Assembly (NCBI GenBank): GCA_017307165.1 | Contig: JAFKGK010000001.1 | Location: 620,001-684,000 of the forward strand | Reading direction: 5' to 3' | From: Candidatus Melainabacteria bacterium | Lineage (GTDB): Bacteria; Cyanobacteriota; Vampirovibrionia; Obscuribacterales; Obscuribacteraceae | Length of the DNA stretch: 64,000 nucleotides | Shown here: one piece after another, positions 44,350-54,254 of the stretch | Layout: each line of letters starts with the position of its first letter | Numbering within the stretch: position 1 is the stretch's first letter | Position numbers and translations under genes: made by a program | The notes under the pieces: model-generated | The model's database searches: none | What the model was told of the DNA's origin: nothing | What the model saw: the letters and a program-made list of their open reading frames with translations, nothing else

Positions 44350-45978
44350 ATGGCCTCTCTACAATTGAGTGAAAGCGAAGCGCATCTAGCTGAGGAAGCC
44401 GCTCGTCGCAGGACATTTGCTATCATTTCTCACCCGGACGCAGGTAAGACCACCCTGACCGAAAAGCTGCTCCTCTACGGGGGCGCTATCGCCGAGGCCG
44501 GCGCTGTGACTGCCAGACAGGCTCAGAGGCACGCGACAAGCGACTGGATGGAGCTCGAAAAGCAGCGTGGTATCTCTATCAGCTCGACAGTATTGCAATT
44601 TGAGTATCGCAATGTCTGTCTCAATCTGCTCGACACTCCTGGTCACCAGGACTTTTCCGAGGACACTTATCGTACCCTGGCCGCTGCTGACAATGCAGTC
44701 ATGCTGATCGACGCCGCAAAGGGACTCGAGCCGCAGACCAGGAGACTCTTTGAAGTCTGCCGCATGCGCAAATTGCCCATGTTTACCTTTATCAACAAGC
44801 TTGATCGTCCAGGCCGGGAGCCACTCGAGCTCATTGACGAGATCGAAAAAGAGCTGGGCCTCATGATCTATCCCGTCAACTGGCCCATAGGCACCGGAGA
44901 TGAGTTTAAAGGTGTGGTCGACCGCGCCACCGGCAAGGTGCATTTATTTGAGCGCACCGTCGGTGGTCGCACCATGGCTGCGGTCAAGACCTATGATCTA
45001 AAAGACCCGGCGATCAAAGAGATCGTGCCTGCGCGCATCCTCGATCAATTGCTCGAAGAGCTCGAAATACTTGATGCTGCCTCCAGTCCGCTCGATTTAG
45101 AGCTCGTGCATGGTGGTCTTTTGAGCCCTGTGTATTTTGGCTCTGCTATGAACAATTTTGGCGTGGAGCTATTTTTGCAGTCGTTTATAGGCCTGGCTCT
45201 CAAACCTGGCAGTTTTGAGTCCAGTATCGGTCGCATAGAGCCTACCTACCCTGACTTTACAGGCTTTGTCTTTAAGTTGCAGGCCAATATGGACCCGCGT
45301 CACCGCGATCGTATCGCCTTTGTGCGTATTTGTTCCGGTTGCTTCGAAAAAGACATGACAGTCACCAATAGTCGTACCAAAAAGCCGATCCAGCTCAGCC
45401 AGCCTAAAAAGCTCTTTGCTCAGGAGAGGCAGACCATCGAAAAGGCCTATCCGGGAGACATCGTTGGCTTCACCAACCCAGGCGGCTTTGCTATCGGCGA
45501 CACTATAAGTGGTGGCAAGGCTCTCAGCTATCCAGGCATCCCTACATTTGCGCCAGAACTCTTTGCCTTTTTAGAAAACAAGGAGCCCAGCAAGTATAAG
45601 CAGTTTCACAAGGGCATCACTGCTCTCCAGGACGAAGGCGCCATCCAGATCCTCTGGATGACTCAACGCGATACCCGTACTCCGCTTTTGGCCGCAGTCG
45701 GACCATTGCAATTTGAAGTGGTGCAGTTTAGATTGCAGTCAGAGTATAACGTTGCCACACTTCTGACTCATTACGATATCCAGGCTGCTTTGTGGGTGCA
45801 AGGTGGATGGGAGACTCTTAAAAAGGTCCCCAATCAATCCAGGCTCAATATCGCTAACGACAAGTTTGAGGAGCCTGTTTTGCTCTTTAAGACAAAATGG
45901 GATGTCACTCGCTTTCAGGAGCTCAATCCTGAGGTGCAATTGACCAAAGTCGGTGCTCAGAGCTCGCTAGCAGTCTGA
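44350..45978 (+). CDS. prfC: Peptide chain release factor 3
   Basis: 542 residues, full length. GTPase motifs are [20 protein letters not shown] (G1), [17 protein letters not shown] (G3) and FINKLD (G4). The RF3-type C-terminal domain with EFLAEDRDG-like features is replaced by the usual RF3 sequence. It recycles RF1/RF2 after termination. GGAG lies nine bases before the ATG. Only 27 bases separate it from the serpin stop, so it may be co-transcribed. Its 3' end overlaps the convergent hypothetical gene by 22 bases. Confidence 0.95.
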   Translation: MASLQLSESEAHLAEEAARRRTFAIISHPDAGKTTLTEKLLLYGGAIAEAGAVTARQAQRHATSDWMELEKQRGISISSTVLQFEYRNVCLNLLDTPGHQDFSEDTYRTLAAADNAVMLIDAAKGLEPQTRRLFEVCRMRKLPMFTFINKLDRPGREPLELIDEIEKELGLMIYPVNWPIGTGDEFKGVVDRATGKVHLFERTVGGRTMAAVKTYDLKDPAIKEIVPARILDQLLEELEILDAASSPLDLELVHGGLLSPVYFGSAMNNFGVELFLQSFIGLALKPGSFESSIGRIEPTYPDFTGFVFKLQANMDPRHRDRIAFVRICSGCFEKDMTVTNSRTKKPIQLSQPKKLFAQERQTIEKAYPGDIVGFTNPGGFAIGDTISGGKALSYPGIPTFAPELFAFLENKEPSKYKQFHKGITALQDEGAIQILWMTQRDTRTPLLAAVGPLQFEVVQFRLQSEYNVATLLTHYDIQAALWVQGGWETLKKVPNQSRLNIANDKFEEPVLLFKTKWDVTRFQELNPEVQLTKVGAQSSLAV

Positions 45979-46592
45979 GTGTGATTGTCTTCAGTCCAGG
46001 GAGAAAGTGCAGGGATGTTGAAAATGACAGGGCGATGCACGTCAAGATTGCCGTCGTAAGCCTGGATTGCGTCGATCTGAATCTGAGGGATAGCATTTGC
46101 CTCAAGGCCATAAAGTACTTGCAGACAATGGAGCCAGTTGTTGGCGGCGGTCTTTAATACAGCCGGATTCTTGCTCTCTGGCTTGCCTGCATGATCGAGC
46201 ACCATGGTCATGCTGCGGGCAATGATTTCAGCCAGGGCGCCCTTGTCCGGATTTTTGGCGTGGGCGTAGAGCAGGCTCGACAACATGAGGTAGATAGCAA
46301 AGTCGTTGGCATCCGTCTGACCGGACTCGATAAATTTGATGCCATAAGCATAAGGGTTTTGCTCTTGCTCGCTTTGTGCATTTGCAGTCCAGACAGCGTG
46401 CGCTGTTTCGATATCATCTGTCTTGATAAAGCAGATCAAGAGACCCAGTACAGCCTTTGCCAATGCACGCGCATCGATGGCATTGGTATTAAACATGGTG
46501 ATGATGACCTGGTTAAAATCATCCTCCGCTGCTGCATAGTCATGTGCGGCGATAGCCTCGTTGCCAGCATTGCCTAGTTGGATGATCGTCAT
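45957..46592 (-). CDS. Hypothetical protein, TPR-like start
   Basis: 211 residues, helical and soluble. The N-terminus ([20 protein letters not shown]) resembles a TPR unit; the rest is unrecognised. AAGGAG lies six bases before the ATG. A (CTT)n/(GAA)n tract lies just upstream of this SD (46607-46636) and could change leader length. Its 3' end overlaps prfC on the other strand. Confidence 0.55.
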   Translation of the reverse strand: MTIIQLGNAGNEAIAAHDYAAAEDDFNQVIITMFNTNAIDARALAKAVLGLLICFIKTDDIETAHAVWTANAQSEQEQNPYAYGIKFIESGQTDANDFAIYLMLSSLLYAHAKNPDKGALAEIIARSMTMVLDHAGKPESKNPAVLKTAANNWLHCLQVLYGLEANAIPQIQIDAIQAYDGNLDVHRPVIFNIPALSPWTEDNHTQTASEL

Positions 46593-46606
46593 TCCCCACT
46601 CCTTAG

Positions 46607-46636
46607 TCTTCTTTTTCTTCTTCTTCTTCTTCTTCT
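46607..46636. repeat. CTT/GAA microsatellite upstream of a coding start
   Basis: Six uninterrupted CTT units at 46617-46634 (GAA on the minus strand), extended by imperfect copies on both sides. The tract begins 15 bases upstream of the ATG at 46592, directly beyond the SD. Length variation here could alter expression of that gene. Confidence 0.7.
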
Positions 46637-46843
46637 AGCCTAATATAATAGATTACCTAAATTTCAATATTAGACCTGCAAGCTAAATAATGCTTGTGAT
46701 CCAGGCAGGGCGCAGGATGCTGAGACGGCATCGTAATTGGTTCGTTGTCATGGGCGCCTGCAATGACAGGCTTATAACGCCTGGATTTACTATCATAAAA
46801 ATTTGAAATCTGATACTTATCGAACCTTATTCTAGGAAACAAA

Positions 46844-48517
46844 GTGCCCATCTCTCGCAAAACAAAGTTACTTTGTGTTCTCTTTGTGGCTGTCGCAGTA
46901 AGCATGCAAGGCTGCCTTGCATGCTTTGCTCTTCAACCAGGTGCCAGTGATCCAGATCCCGGCTCTGTCGATACTGCAGTGGCTCTTTTGCCCACGCTCG
47001 ATATCAGGGATGGAGGCGACTCAACACAATCGATCCAATCCGAAACGCGCACATCCGAAGAAGATCAGTCAGAAGTTTTGGCACTTGCTTATCCCGCCCC
47101 CCAGAATGAGAATGAGGATGAGCATGAGTATAAGAATGATCATGATGATGATAGTGCCAAATTGTCCAGCACTACCTCGATGACGGCTGAGGAGGCCAAT
47201 TTTAAAATAGATGGTCTGACCAGGCAGATTTTGCTCAAGCAGATCGAGCTCGAGCGGTTTAACCTGCGATACACATCAGAAGTAGCCAAGCAAGGTCGCT
47301 GGAAGGGTTGGCGTTATGCCGGCTTGCAAGAAGCAAACACTGGCTTGGGTCTGGCTGGCGCCATCATCTCGGTCGCCTACCGTGGAGCACGTCTAGGCAA
47401 TGCCGGCGCAGTCAAGCCATGCATCCAACAAGCCGCCAACTACGTGCCGATGATCGGCACCATAATTGGTGGCAGTGCCGCAGCCCTCGAATTTGGCATC
47501 AACCAGTATCATGATCTGGTGGCACGGCGCCATGGTTTTGCACCGACCATGGCGGTCAAGCACGTCAATGGTATCAAGAGCGATATCAATCGTATGCTCG
47601 ACGAGCGCGATCTTGCCTTGCAGATCGAAGCCGCCTCGCCTAAATTTGCGAGCCACGCAAAGGTCGATACAGTCGAGGGGCTGATCTTGAAAGATCTGCG
47701 AGATCTATCCTTACAAGAATTTGAACGTTTTCACCTTGGTGCGCGCAGACTCTATGCTTTTCAACAAGCACAATACTTTTTTGATCTGGCTAAATACACG
47801 ACCAATGCTATCGGCTATGACTTTGCCTATTTATCGCTACACCGCGGCCGCAGGCTCTGGAATGGCAGGGCTGGCGTATTGTTTACAGTATCCGGCGCTC
47901 TCACGATGTTTGCTCCAGTTTTGAGTCGTGGTTTTGCTTTGGGTGTAGAGGAGTTGCACAGACGCAAACTGGCGCCGGTCATGCGTGACGTTCAAAAAGA
48001 TAGATTGGCAACATTAGAAAAAGACCTGGGGATGATCAATGCCCTGGCAGAGCAAGACAGCATTTCTCCAGACGCGATCGAAAGGGCCACCAATCGGCTG
48101 GGCATGTATGGCACCCATCAAAAGACCTTTGCTGATGAGATCAGGCGAGGACAAGAAAAAAATGCCTCAGCTAAATTGACCGCTACGCAAAATATCGGCG
48201 CCGGTATGTATGTTGGTGGCACCAAGCTTGCCTCGGGCGTGCTTTTTATGATCCCTGGCTTCAATCGTCATTACAATACCACTGGTGAGAGGGCCAATCG
48301 TGTGACCAATGATCTATTGTTCACAGCTTCCTTAATCGCCATTCCTTCTAGTGCTTTCTCCATGGCCGATACACTCCGTATCCAGATCAAGGGAGAGATC
48401 AATAGGCACAGGCAAAAAAAAGCCGGCATGCTGCCCGGGCAGATCATTGCTGATCGGCTGAAGCAATTAGAAGATATGGAGGCCAATCTCAAGGCCAATA
48501 CGCCGAAACTGAGATAA
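46844..48517 (+). CDS. Large exported protein of unknown function
   Basis: 557 residues. A signal sequence (LLCVLFVAVAVSMQGCLACF) may be cleaved as a lipoprotein at the Cys of MQGC. An acidic low-complexity stretch follows near residues 86-104 (NENEDEHEYKNDHDDDS), from an ATGAG-like DNA repeat. The remainder has several glycine-rich hydrophobic segments (GLAGAIISVAYRGARLG, MIGTIIGGSAAALEFGIN, VLFTVSGALTMFAPVL) between charged helices. No family is recognised. The GTG start is supported by AGGA six bases upstream. Confidence 0.6.
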   Translation: MPISRKTKLLCVLFVAVAVSMQGCLACFALQPGASDPDPGSVDTAVALLPTLDIRDGGDSTQSIQSETRTSEEDQSEVLALAYPAPQNENEDEHEYKNDHDDDSAKLSSTTSMTAEEANFKIDGLTRQILLKQIELERFNLRYTSEVAKQGRWKGWRYAGLQEANTGLGLAGAIISVAYRGARLGNAGAVKPCIQQAANYVPMIGTIIGGSAAALEFGINQYHDLVARRHGFAPTMAVKHVNGIKSDINRMLDERDLALQIEAASPKFASHAKVDTVEGLILKDLRDLSLQEFERFHLGARRLYAFQQAQYFFDLAKYTTNAIGYDFAYLSLHRGRRLWNGRAGVLFTVSGALTMFAPVLSRGFALGVEELHRRKLAPVMRDVQKDRLATLEKDLGMINALAEQDSISPDAIERATNRLGMYGTHQKTFADEIRRGQEKNASAKLTATQNIGAGMYVGGTKLASGVLFMIPGFNRHYNTTGERANRVTNDLLFTASLIAIPSSAFSMADTLRIQIKGEINRHRQKKAGMLPGQIIADRLKQLEDMEANLKANTPKLR

Positions 48518-48570
48518 GAGTGCGACAGGAGCTTCTAGAGTTTAGAAGCTGAATTTTGCACGCTTGAGTC

Positions 48571-48576
48571 TATAAT
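48571..48576 (+). promoter_or_regulatory. -10 box for a possibly leaderless transcript
   Basis: A perfect TATAAT ends six bases before the ATG at 48583. Transcription would then begin at or next to the start codon, giving a leaderless mRNA. No SD is present and no clear -35 is seen. A hairpin at 48530-48550 just upstream may end the previous transcript. Confidence 0.4.
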
Positions 48577-48582
48577 GGCAAG

Positions 48583-49581
48583 ATGAAGATAGGAAAAGTA
48601 ATTTTTTTGGTTTTATCAGGGCTTGCCTTGAGCGTTTCATTTGCGGTGGAGGCCAAACTCGCTGATTTTGCGCATTTTCCTCCAATTCCAGCAAAGTCTA
48701 CTCCCGCCAGGACCCTGGATTTTCCGACTGGAGCCAAATTTGGAGGCATTGCCTGGCAGGATCGTGCCGACTACGATTTTGACGAAGAAGCACACGTAGT
48801 CAATAAAAATGCAATTGGCACGATCAAAGTGCCCGCCAACAAATTTGTCGGTTATTTCCCCAATCATGTCTTTATTCAAAACCCGCATGCACTGGACAAG
48901 TTGCCGCCAGACAGCTTTGACTATCTGCAGTTTCGCTATATCGTCCTCCAGGACGAGGATGAGGGACGCGGCGACCCGGCTTTAGCCAGTCTTGGCCGTT
49001 TTACCAGCATACGTATACTCGATGCCGATAAGGCTGAGATTGGCGATCGTGGCCTGGAGTGCCTTTCGCGGCTGCCCAATCTACAGTTTGTAACTCTTTT
49101 CAGCACTGGTGCTGAAGGCAAATTTCTCAAAAATTTTGCCTCGGCCAAGCAGATCGTCGGCCTCAATTTTGCCAATACTCAGTTAAAACCCATCTATCTC
49201 GACACGCTCAAGACTTTTCCCAAGCTATATTTTGTCAATCTTGGTCGCCTGCATCTAAAGAGCACCGATCTCTGCAAGATGGGAGTCATGCCTTCCTTAG
49301 GCTTTTTGGATATTTCCAGCAACCCCGATCTGGATGATAGCTGCGTCCCCTATCTCATGACGAGCATGCCCAAATTGCTCAGGCTCGACATACGCAAGAC
49401 TGGCATCAGCAAAGCAGGAGTCAAAAAGCTCCAGAGCAAGTATCCCAAGGTCGTCACATCCTATGTCCAGGGAGATATGCAGCGTGCCACCAGGAGCAGT
49501 GGTAACCGTGCTCGTAATTCGGTACGCGAAAACGAGATAGAGACTATTTTTGGCCCGATGTCACGAGGCCGCGGGCTTTAG
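48583..49581 (+). CDS. Exported leucine-rich-repeat-like protein
   Basis: 332 residues. A signal peptide (VIFLVLSGLALSVSFAVEA) is followed, from about residue 105, by LRR-like units such as LQFVTLFSTGAEGKFL, IVGLNFANTQLKPIYL, LYFVNLGRLHLKST and LLRLDIRKTGISKAGV. A basic, Arg-rich C-terminal tail follows. It may be leaderless. Its 3' end overlaps the convergent debranching-enzyme-like gene by 38 bases. Likely a secreted binding protein; ligand unknown. Confidence 0.6.
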   Translation: MKIGKVIFLVLSGLALSVSFAVEAKLADFAHFPPIPAKSTPARTLDFPTGAKFGGIAWQDRADYDFDEEAHVVNKNAIGTIKVPANKFVGYFPNHVFIQNPHALDKLPPDSFDYLQFRYIVLQDEDEGRGDPALASLGRFTSIRILDADKAEIGDRGLECLSRLPNLQFVTLFSTGAEGKFLKNFASAKQIVGLNFANTQLKPIYLDTLKTFPKLYFVNLGRLHLKSTDLCKMGVMPSLGFLDISSNPDLDDSCVPYLMTSMPKLLRLDIRKTGISKAGVKKLQSKYPKVVTSYVQGDMQRATRSSGNRARNSVRENEIETIFGPMSRGRGL

Positions 49582-51874
49582 TATCACGATTTATCGTACT
49601 GGTCAGAATACCTGTGATAGTGCCATCGATATTGCGTTTGACCTCTACGTCATAGCGCTTTTGGTTGTACCAGAACCCTCGCAATCGCAAGTGATTGACC
49701 CCAGGAGGTAGCGCTGGGGACTTGATGCAAAAGCCCGACTCCGAACCTAAAAGTGAGATAGTGGTGCCGAGCATCTGGAATACAGAGCCGACACACCATG
49801 CTTGAGGACTGCAAGATACCGGGTAAGGCTTTGGTCCACGCGATGAAACTCTGGGATAACCGCAAAAGAGCTCTGGTAGCCGTTTGTCTCGAGCATGCCT
49901 GGCCAAGTCAAACAAAGAGTAAATGACTCTGTCTGCTTCGGCCTTGTGGCCTGATGCGGCCATGCCCGCCGTTATCAGGGCATTGTCGTGCGGCCATACA
50001 GAACCATTGTGATAGCTATCTGCTTTATAAGCCTTTTCGGCTGACGAAAGAGTCCTAATACCCCAACCTGAATACATGTCGTTGGCCATGAGTCTTTTGA
50101 CGACCAGGTCTTGCTGGGTCTGGGAGAGTATGCCAGTCGACAATAAGTGTCCTGGATTGGATGAGATGACTTCGCAAGGATCGCCAGCGCCGTCTATGGC
50201 AAGAGCTATGTATTGTTGCTTGTCCAGCCAAAATCTCTTTTGAAATTCGGCTTTGAGTCTTGCGGCCTTTTGTCTGAGATCGCGGGCTCTTTCTTTGTAG
50301 CCAAAACTCTCGGCCAGACTAGCACCGTCGAGCCAGGCCGAGTAGAGATATCCCTGCACCTCGCAGATCGCGATTGGTTGTCGAGCCAATCTGCCGTCTT
50401 TGTGCATGACGGAGTCACCTGAGTCCTTCCATGCTTGATTGGCCAGAGCGCGCCCTTTGACGCCACCATAATACAAAAAGACATTGTTAGTATTGCGCTC
50501 GAGATAGGAAAGAGCAGATTGTATGTTTGGCCAGAGCTTTTGCGCTAGATCTCGATCATGCGTATAGTCGACATAACGTTTGATCACCGAAATAAAAAGG
50601 GGGGTGGCATCGATGGTGCCATAATAAGGTGTAAAGGGTATCTCGCTGAGCCTGGCCATCTCGCCGGAACGCAATTCGTGCATGATCTTGCCTTCGGTCT
50701 CTTCGGTAAAGGGGTTTTCCCTCTTGCCCTGAAAACTGGCCAATTGCAAGAGGACACCCCGCACCAGATCTGGTGCAAATGGCAGTATTTGCATAGAGGT
50801 GATCAGCTGGTCTCGCCCGAAAGGCACTGCGTACCACGGCAGTCCAGCTGCAATGGCGAGATTGTTGCCATTTTTTTGCCGCAAAAGATACAGGTCCCGG
50901 ACTGCTTGCGCCATGACATCGTTAAAGGCTGGATCGTCGCATTCTACCTGAGCTATATCGGAGGTCCATTTTTTGTACTGTCTCTCTGCTTTGGCCAGGG
51001 CTCGATCAAAATTGTGCTGCCTGATGCGCGTGGATTCTCCTTCTTCCTGGGGCACGATATTGATCTCGAGGCTACGGCTACCTTCTGGTGGCAGGTCGAC
51101 AATCATCTCCGCGCGTTTTTCATCCACTTTTATCTTTGGCTGACGGCCCTTTGCGTCCGCTAATCCTGATGCATTGATCAATACACCAGTCTTCATGATT
51201 TTTTTGTCCAGGCCTATGTAAGATGCCGACAGATAATCCGGCGCATCCTGCTTGATATCGATACGTGTACTGCCGCGCTTCAGCCTGATCTGTCCGCGCA
51301 CCTCAAACATGTCTTTAAAGTCAAAATCATAGCTCATGCCAAGCTTGAGGGTCACTGGCCTATTGAGGCGATTGCGCAGGGTGAGTTTTTCGAACATCCC
51401 ATCCGCCAGGACGATCTCACGTTTGAGCTCGATCGACGAAGCGATATTGCCATCCATATCTGCAGGTGAGTTGTGATAGATAAAATATCCGGATATGCCG
51501 TGCTGGGTGTCCGCTGATATGAGCTTGAGTGGCGCACCATCTATAGTGTAATCGAGAGTAGATAAAAACCTTGTATCGTCTCGATAGAGGCCATAGGGGC
51601 CGTTCGTGACATTTATCATACCGGATGGCGAAACGATGGCAAATATATCATCGTTTTTCATCACCAGGCGTGGCAGTCCTAGTTTGTCATCCTTGTTCTC
51701 GGGGACGGTATCGGCTGCCCAGACAAATTGGGCAGGCAGGGTTGGTGGGGCTGGCTCCTTTTTTTTAGACTCCGCTGCATGCGCTGCACTTACATCCAGT
51801 CCAAATCTGGACACAAATATCAGGGCAATGCAAAGGCAGAGGCTTATGCGATGTCGGGATCTAATGGTCTGCAA
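49544..51874 (-). CDS. Exported glycogen-debranching-like glycosidase (GDE_N_bis type)
   Basis: 776 residues. A signal peptide (LCIALIFVSRFGLDVSAAHA) is followed by an N-terminal glycogen-debranching-type domain (FAIVSPSGMINVTNGPYGLY, RDDTRFLSTLDYTID). An (alpha/alpha)6 barrel comes next, with GLPWYAVPFGRDQLITSMQI and DSYHNGSVWPHDNALITAGM. The family includes debranching-like enzymes acting on alpha-glucans or related sugars. It starts at a TTG, with no other Met or SD near; it is two bases from the upstream glycosidase stop. Last gene of a three-gene operon. Confidence 0.8.
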   Translation of the reverse strand: MQTIRSRHRISLCLCIALIFVSRFGLDVSAAHAAESKKKEPAPPTLPAQFVWAADTVPENKDDKLGLPRLVMKNDDIFAIVSPSGMINVTNGPYGLYRDDTRFLSTLDYTIDGAPLKLISADTQHGISGYFIYHNSPADMDGNIASSIELKREIVLADGMFEKLTLRNRLNRPVTLKLGMSYDFDFKDMFEVRGQIRLKRGSTRIDIKQDAPDYLSASYIGLDKKIMKTGVLINASGLADAKGRQPKIKVDEKRAEMIVDLPPEGSRSLEINIVPQEEGESTRIRQHNFDRALAKAERQYKKWTSDIAQVECDDPAFNDVMAQAVRDLYLLRQKNGNNLAIAAGLPWYAVPFGRDQLITSMQILPFAPDLVRGVLLQLASFQGKRENPFTEETEGKIMHELRSGEMARLSEIPFTPYYGTIDATPLFISVIKRYVDYTHDRDLAQKLWPNIQSALSYLERNTNNVFLYYGGVKGRALANQAWKDSGDSVMHKDGRLARQPIAICEVQGYLYSAWLDGASLAESFGYKERARDLRQKAARLKAEFQKRFWLDKQQYIALAIDGAGDPCEVISSNPGHLLSTGILSQTQQDLVVKRLMANDMYSGWGIRTLSSAEKAYKADSYHNGSVWPHDNALITAGMAASGHKAEADRVIYSLFDLARHARDKRLPELFCGYPRVSSRGPKPYPVSCSPQAWCVGSVFQMLGTTISLLGSESGFCIKSPALPPGVNHLRLRGFWYNQKRYDVEVKRNIDGTITGILTSTINRDTKARGLVTSGQK

Positions 51875-51876
51875 GT

Positions 51877-53106
51877 CTAAGCCAGCGTTTCTATCAATTC
51901 GAGAGCAAGTATATTCCAGCTCATAAACTGTGGAGCCCAGAGCGGCTTGCCGCTGATGGCATCGTAGTTTTCATAAAGAGTGCCTGTATTGGCAATGCTA
52001 TCGAGCAGAGTCCGGCAAACACGTTCGGAGACGTCGCGAGCTTCTTTTGTAAAGCCATAATGCTTTAGTGCGCGCACGCAGAGTGCATTGGTGAGTATCC
52101 AGACTGGTCCCTGCCAATTGGACACAATGGCCCGTCCGTATAAGCCACGTCTTTGCTGGTTGGCCAGAGGCTCGGCCAGGTCGTGACTGGCTATGCCGCA
52201 AGGCGCAAGGAAGTGATCTGGATTGATCATATAGTCCTTGATCACTCTGTGAGCACGCGATTCGGGAGCGAGGCCCATGATCACCGGCGCGAGACTGGTC
52301 CAGCTCTTGACCGGCACCAGACATTTGTCGACAGGATTATAGTTGAGATAGATGCCGGTCTTGTCGCACCATAGATGCTCCTCGACGGCTGCTATCACTT
52401 GATCGGCCATGTCCTGGTATTTGCCTGCATCTTCTCTTTTGTATCGCTTGGTCAATTGTGCAAATGAGGCAAATTCTTTTGCTAGATAGATGCTCAGATC
52501 GACTGCTAAGATTTCTCCATCTGGAAATCTCCCGATCGAATCATCTTCGTCCTTGGCCGCCTCGCGTGGAGCGATCAGAGCAAGATTGTCATCCACACCA
52601 GACTCAAGCACATTGCGCCATTTGTAGAGTCCCCACTGAGACTTTCTTTCTCTTTCAAAATATCTGAGATAGCAGTCCAGATCGTCTAACAATTTGGGTA
52701 TCAGCTCTTGAGCGCGTCCGCCTATCGCTTTGAGGACTGTCTGGGTGAGAAATGGTTTGCATTGATCGCCAGCATCCCAAACTCTCTGAGGGGATACAGT
52801 CCTCGGGATGTGGCCGTCTGGACGCTTGAGACTGAGAAAATTTGCCACTACGTCCAGTGGCAAATCTTCTATGCCGATCTGGTGTGCTGCTTGCGAAAAA
52901 AAGCATGCATCCCAGTCGTACATTTGCAGATAATGACCGGTGGTCGATCTCTCGGCAACTTGGGCCGTGTCATCAGCCCCTGCTTTGACGGCATATGAAG
53001 GGGTGACAAATCTATATTTGAGCATGCCCGAAGGAGCATGGACGCAGGTCGGTCCGTGCTGCTTAAAAAAGTCCGAGAGATCTTGCAGTTTGAGTTTGCC
53101 GGTCAT
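51877..53106 (-). CDS. Glycoside hydrolase of the MGH1-like/GH63 type
   Basis: 409 residues from the ATG 53106, preceded by AGGA at five bases. It has an (alpha/alpha)6-barrel glycosidase pattern: QMYDWDACFFSQAAHQIGIE, GHIPRTVSPQRVWDAGDQCK, LESGVDDNLALI, and near the end SNWQGPVWILTNALCV. This resembles mannosylglycerate/glucosylglycerate hydrolases and trehalase-like enzymes. There is no signal peptide, so it is cytoplasmic while its neighbour is exported. Preceded by the exported TPR protein, 16 bases away. Confidence 0.8.
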   Translation of the reverse strand: MTGKLKLQDLSDFFKQHGPTCVHAPSGMLKYRFVTPSYAVKAGADDTAQVAERSTTGHYLQMYDWDACFFSQAAHQIGIEDLPLDVVANFLSLKRPDGHIPRTVSPQRVWDAGDQCKPFLTQTVLKAIGGRAQELIPKLLDDLDCYLRYFERERKSQWGLYKWRNVLESGVDDNLALIAPREAAKDEDDSIGRFPDGEILAVDLSIYLAKEFASFAQLTKRYKREDAGKYQDMADQVIAAVEEHLWCDKTGIYLNYNPVDKCLVPVKSWTSLAPVIMGLAPESRAHRVIKDYMINPDHFLAPCGIASHDLAEPLANQQRRGLYGRAIVSNWQGPVWILTNALCVRALKHYGFTKEARDVSERVCRTLLDSIANTGTLYENYDAISGKPLWAPQFMSWNILALELIETLA

Positions 53107-53122
53107 CTGAGTCCTTCCCTTC

Positions 53123-54142
53123 TTATTTCGCCAGTTTTGCCTTGTTCTCAAAGCCGATTGCTTCTTTATCGCGTTTGAGCATCTTGAGCAGTTGAGCGTA
53201 ATTTTCAAAAACATTTGCCAATTCTGGATTTTTTGGAGCTGGGTTCTTTTCAAAGACTTCGATGGCCTTTTTGTAGTAGACCTCAGCTTGCGGGTATTTT
53301 TTTTGCGTTTTCAGACATTCGGCCAGATTGTTGTATTCGACTCCGAGCAAGGGGTTGTCCGGTTTAAACATCCGTGTCTCCATATCGATCGTCTGCTTAT
53401 ACATAGTTTCGGCTAATTGAGGCTTGCCACCTGGTCTGTCGTAGAGCCCTGCCAGAGAGGACATGGCTTCGGCGATGGCTGGATGTATCGGACCTAGGGC
53501 ACGTTGCCTGATCTCTAGACAACGTTTGAGAGCTGTCTCGGCTTCTGTATAGGCCTTCTTTTCAAAGTAGATCAGAGCAATGTTGTACAAAGTGATAGAA
53601 ATCTGCGGATCGTCTTTTTTTAGATTTTTTTCTTGCAGGCTGAGCAATCGCTTGCTGTAGCTCAGACAGAGGTCTGCTTTGTTTTGATCGGAATAAATCA
53701 CGCAAAGACCGTTGATACAATTCATCAGGTCCTGCTGCTTGATCTCTTTAGATTTGCCTGCACGATCATAGATTGCCAGTGCTTTTTTGAGATCTTTCTC
53801 GGCATCTGCTACTTTCTTTTTGGCGAGCAGTGCAAGGCCTTTGCCAGTGAGACTTTGGGCTTCTCTAATACTGGGCTTGATGGCAATGTGCTTGCCCTTT
53901 TTTGCCGCTATGCGGGCTTTGGTTTCTTGTCTTTGCGCTTCTTGATGCGCTATTGCATAGGCTTGCGTATATTGTTTGAGTGCCTCGTCGATTTTTTCGG
54001 ACTTCATTGCCTTTTCGCCTGCGGCCACAGCATTGTCATACTGGTCTGCACCATATGCGGAGCTCATTCCGATCAGGGAGATCGACATAGCGGTTACAAA
54101 CGAGAGAGTCGCTGTTAGACTAATCGAACGGATTTTTTTCAT
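53123..54142 (-). CDS. Exported TPR protein
   Basis: About 339 residues. A signal peptide (SLTATLSFVTAMSISLIG, then SSAYGADQ) is followed by TPR repeats: AVAAGEKAMKSEKIDEALKQ, YFEKKAYTEAETALKRCLEI and KTQKKYPQAEVYYKKAIEVF. The ATG at 54142 is supported by GAGG 11 bases upstream; a -10 box at 54181-54186 excludes the earliest start. First gene of the operon with the two glycosidases, so it may help to organise or deliver the exported one. Confidence 0.75.
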   Translation of the reverse strand: MKKIRSISLTATLSFVTAMSISLIGMSSAYGADQYDNAVAAGEKAMKSEKIDEALKQYTQAYAIAHQEAQRQETKARIAAKKGKHIAIKPSIREAQSLTGKGLALLAKKKVADAEKDLKKALAIYDRAGKSKEIKQQDLMNCINGLCVIYSDQNKADLCLSYSKRLLSLQEKNLKKDDPQISITLYNIALIYFEKKAYTEAETALKRCLEIRQRALGPIHPAIAEAMSSLAGLYDRPGGKPQLAETMYKQTIDMETRMFKPDNPLLGVEYNNLAECLKTQKKYPQAEVYYKKAIEVFEKNPAPKNPELANVFENYAQLLKMLKRDKEAIGFENKAKLAK

Positions 54143-54180
54143 TGGCAATTGGCCTCTTGGCATGAACGAAGACGACATGC

Positions 54181-54186
54181 ATTATA
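54181..54186 (-). promoter_or_regulatory. Candidate -10 box for the TPR/glycosidase operon
   Basis: TATAAT on the minus strand, giving a predicted transcript start near 54174, about 32 bases before the ATG at 54142. No convincing -35 was found. Confidence 0.4.
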
Positions 54187-54254
54187 GCGAACCACGATAG
54201 CTAATCAGAGATAGTAGATCCGATAGTTTGTGCTTGGTTCCCGCTTGGCTTTGT

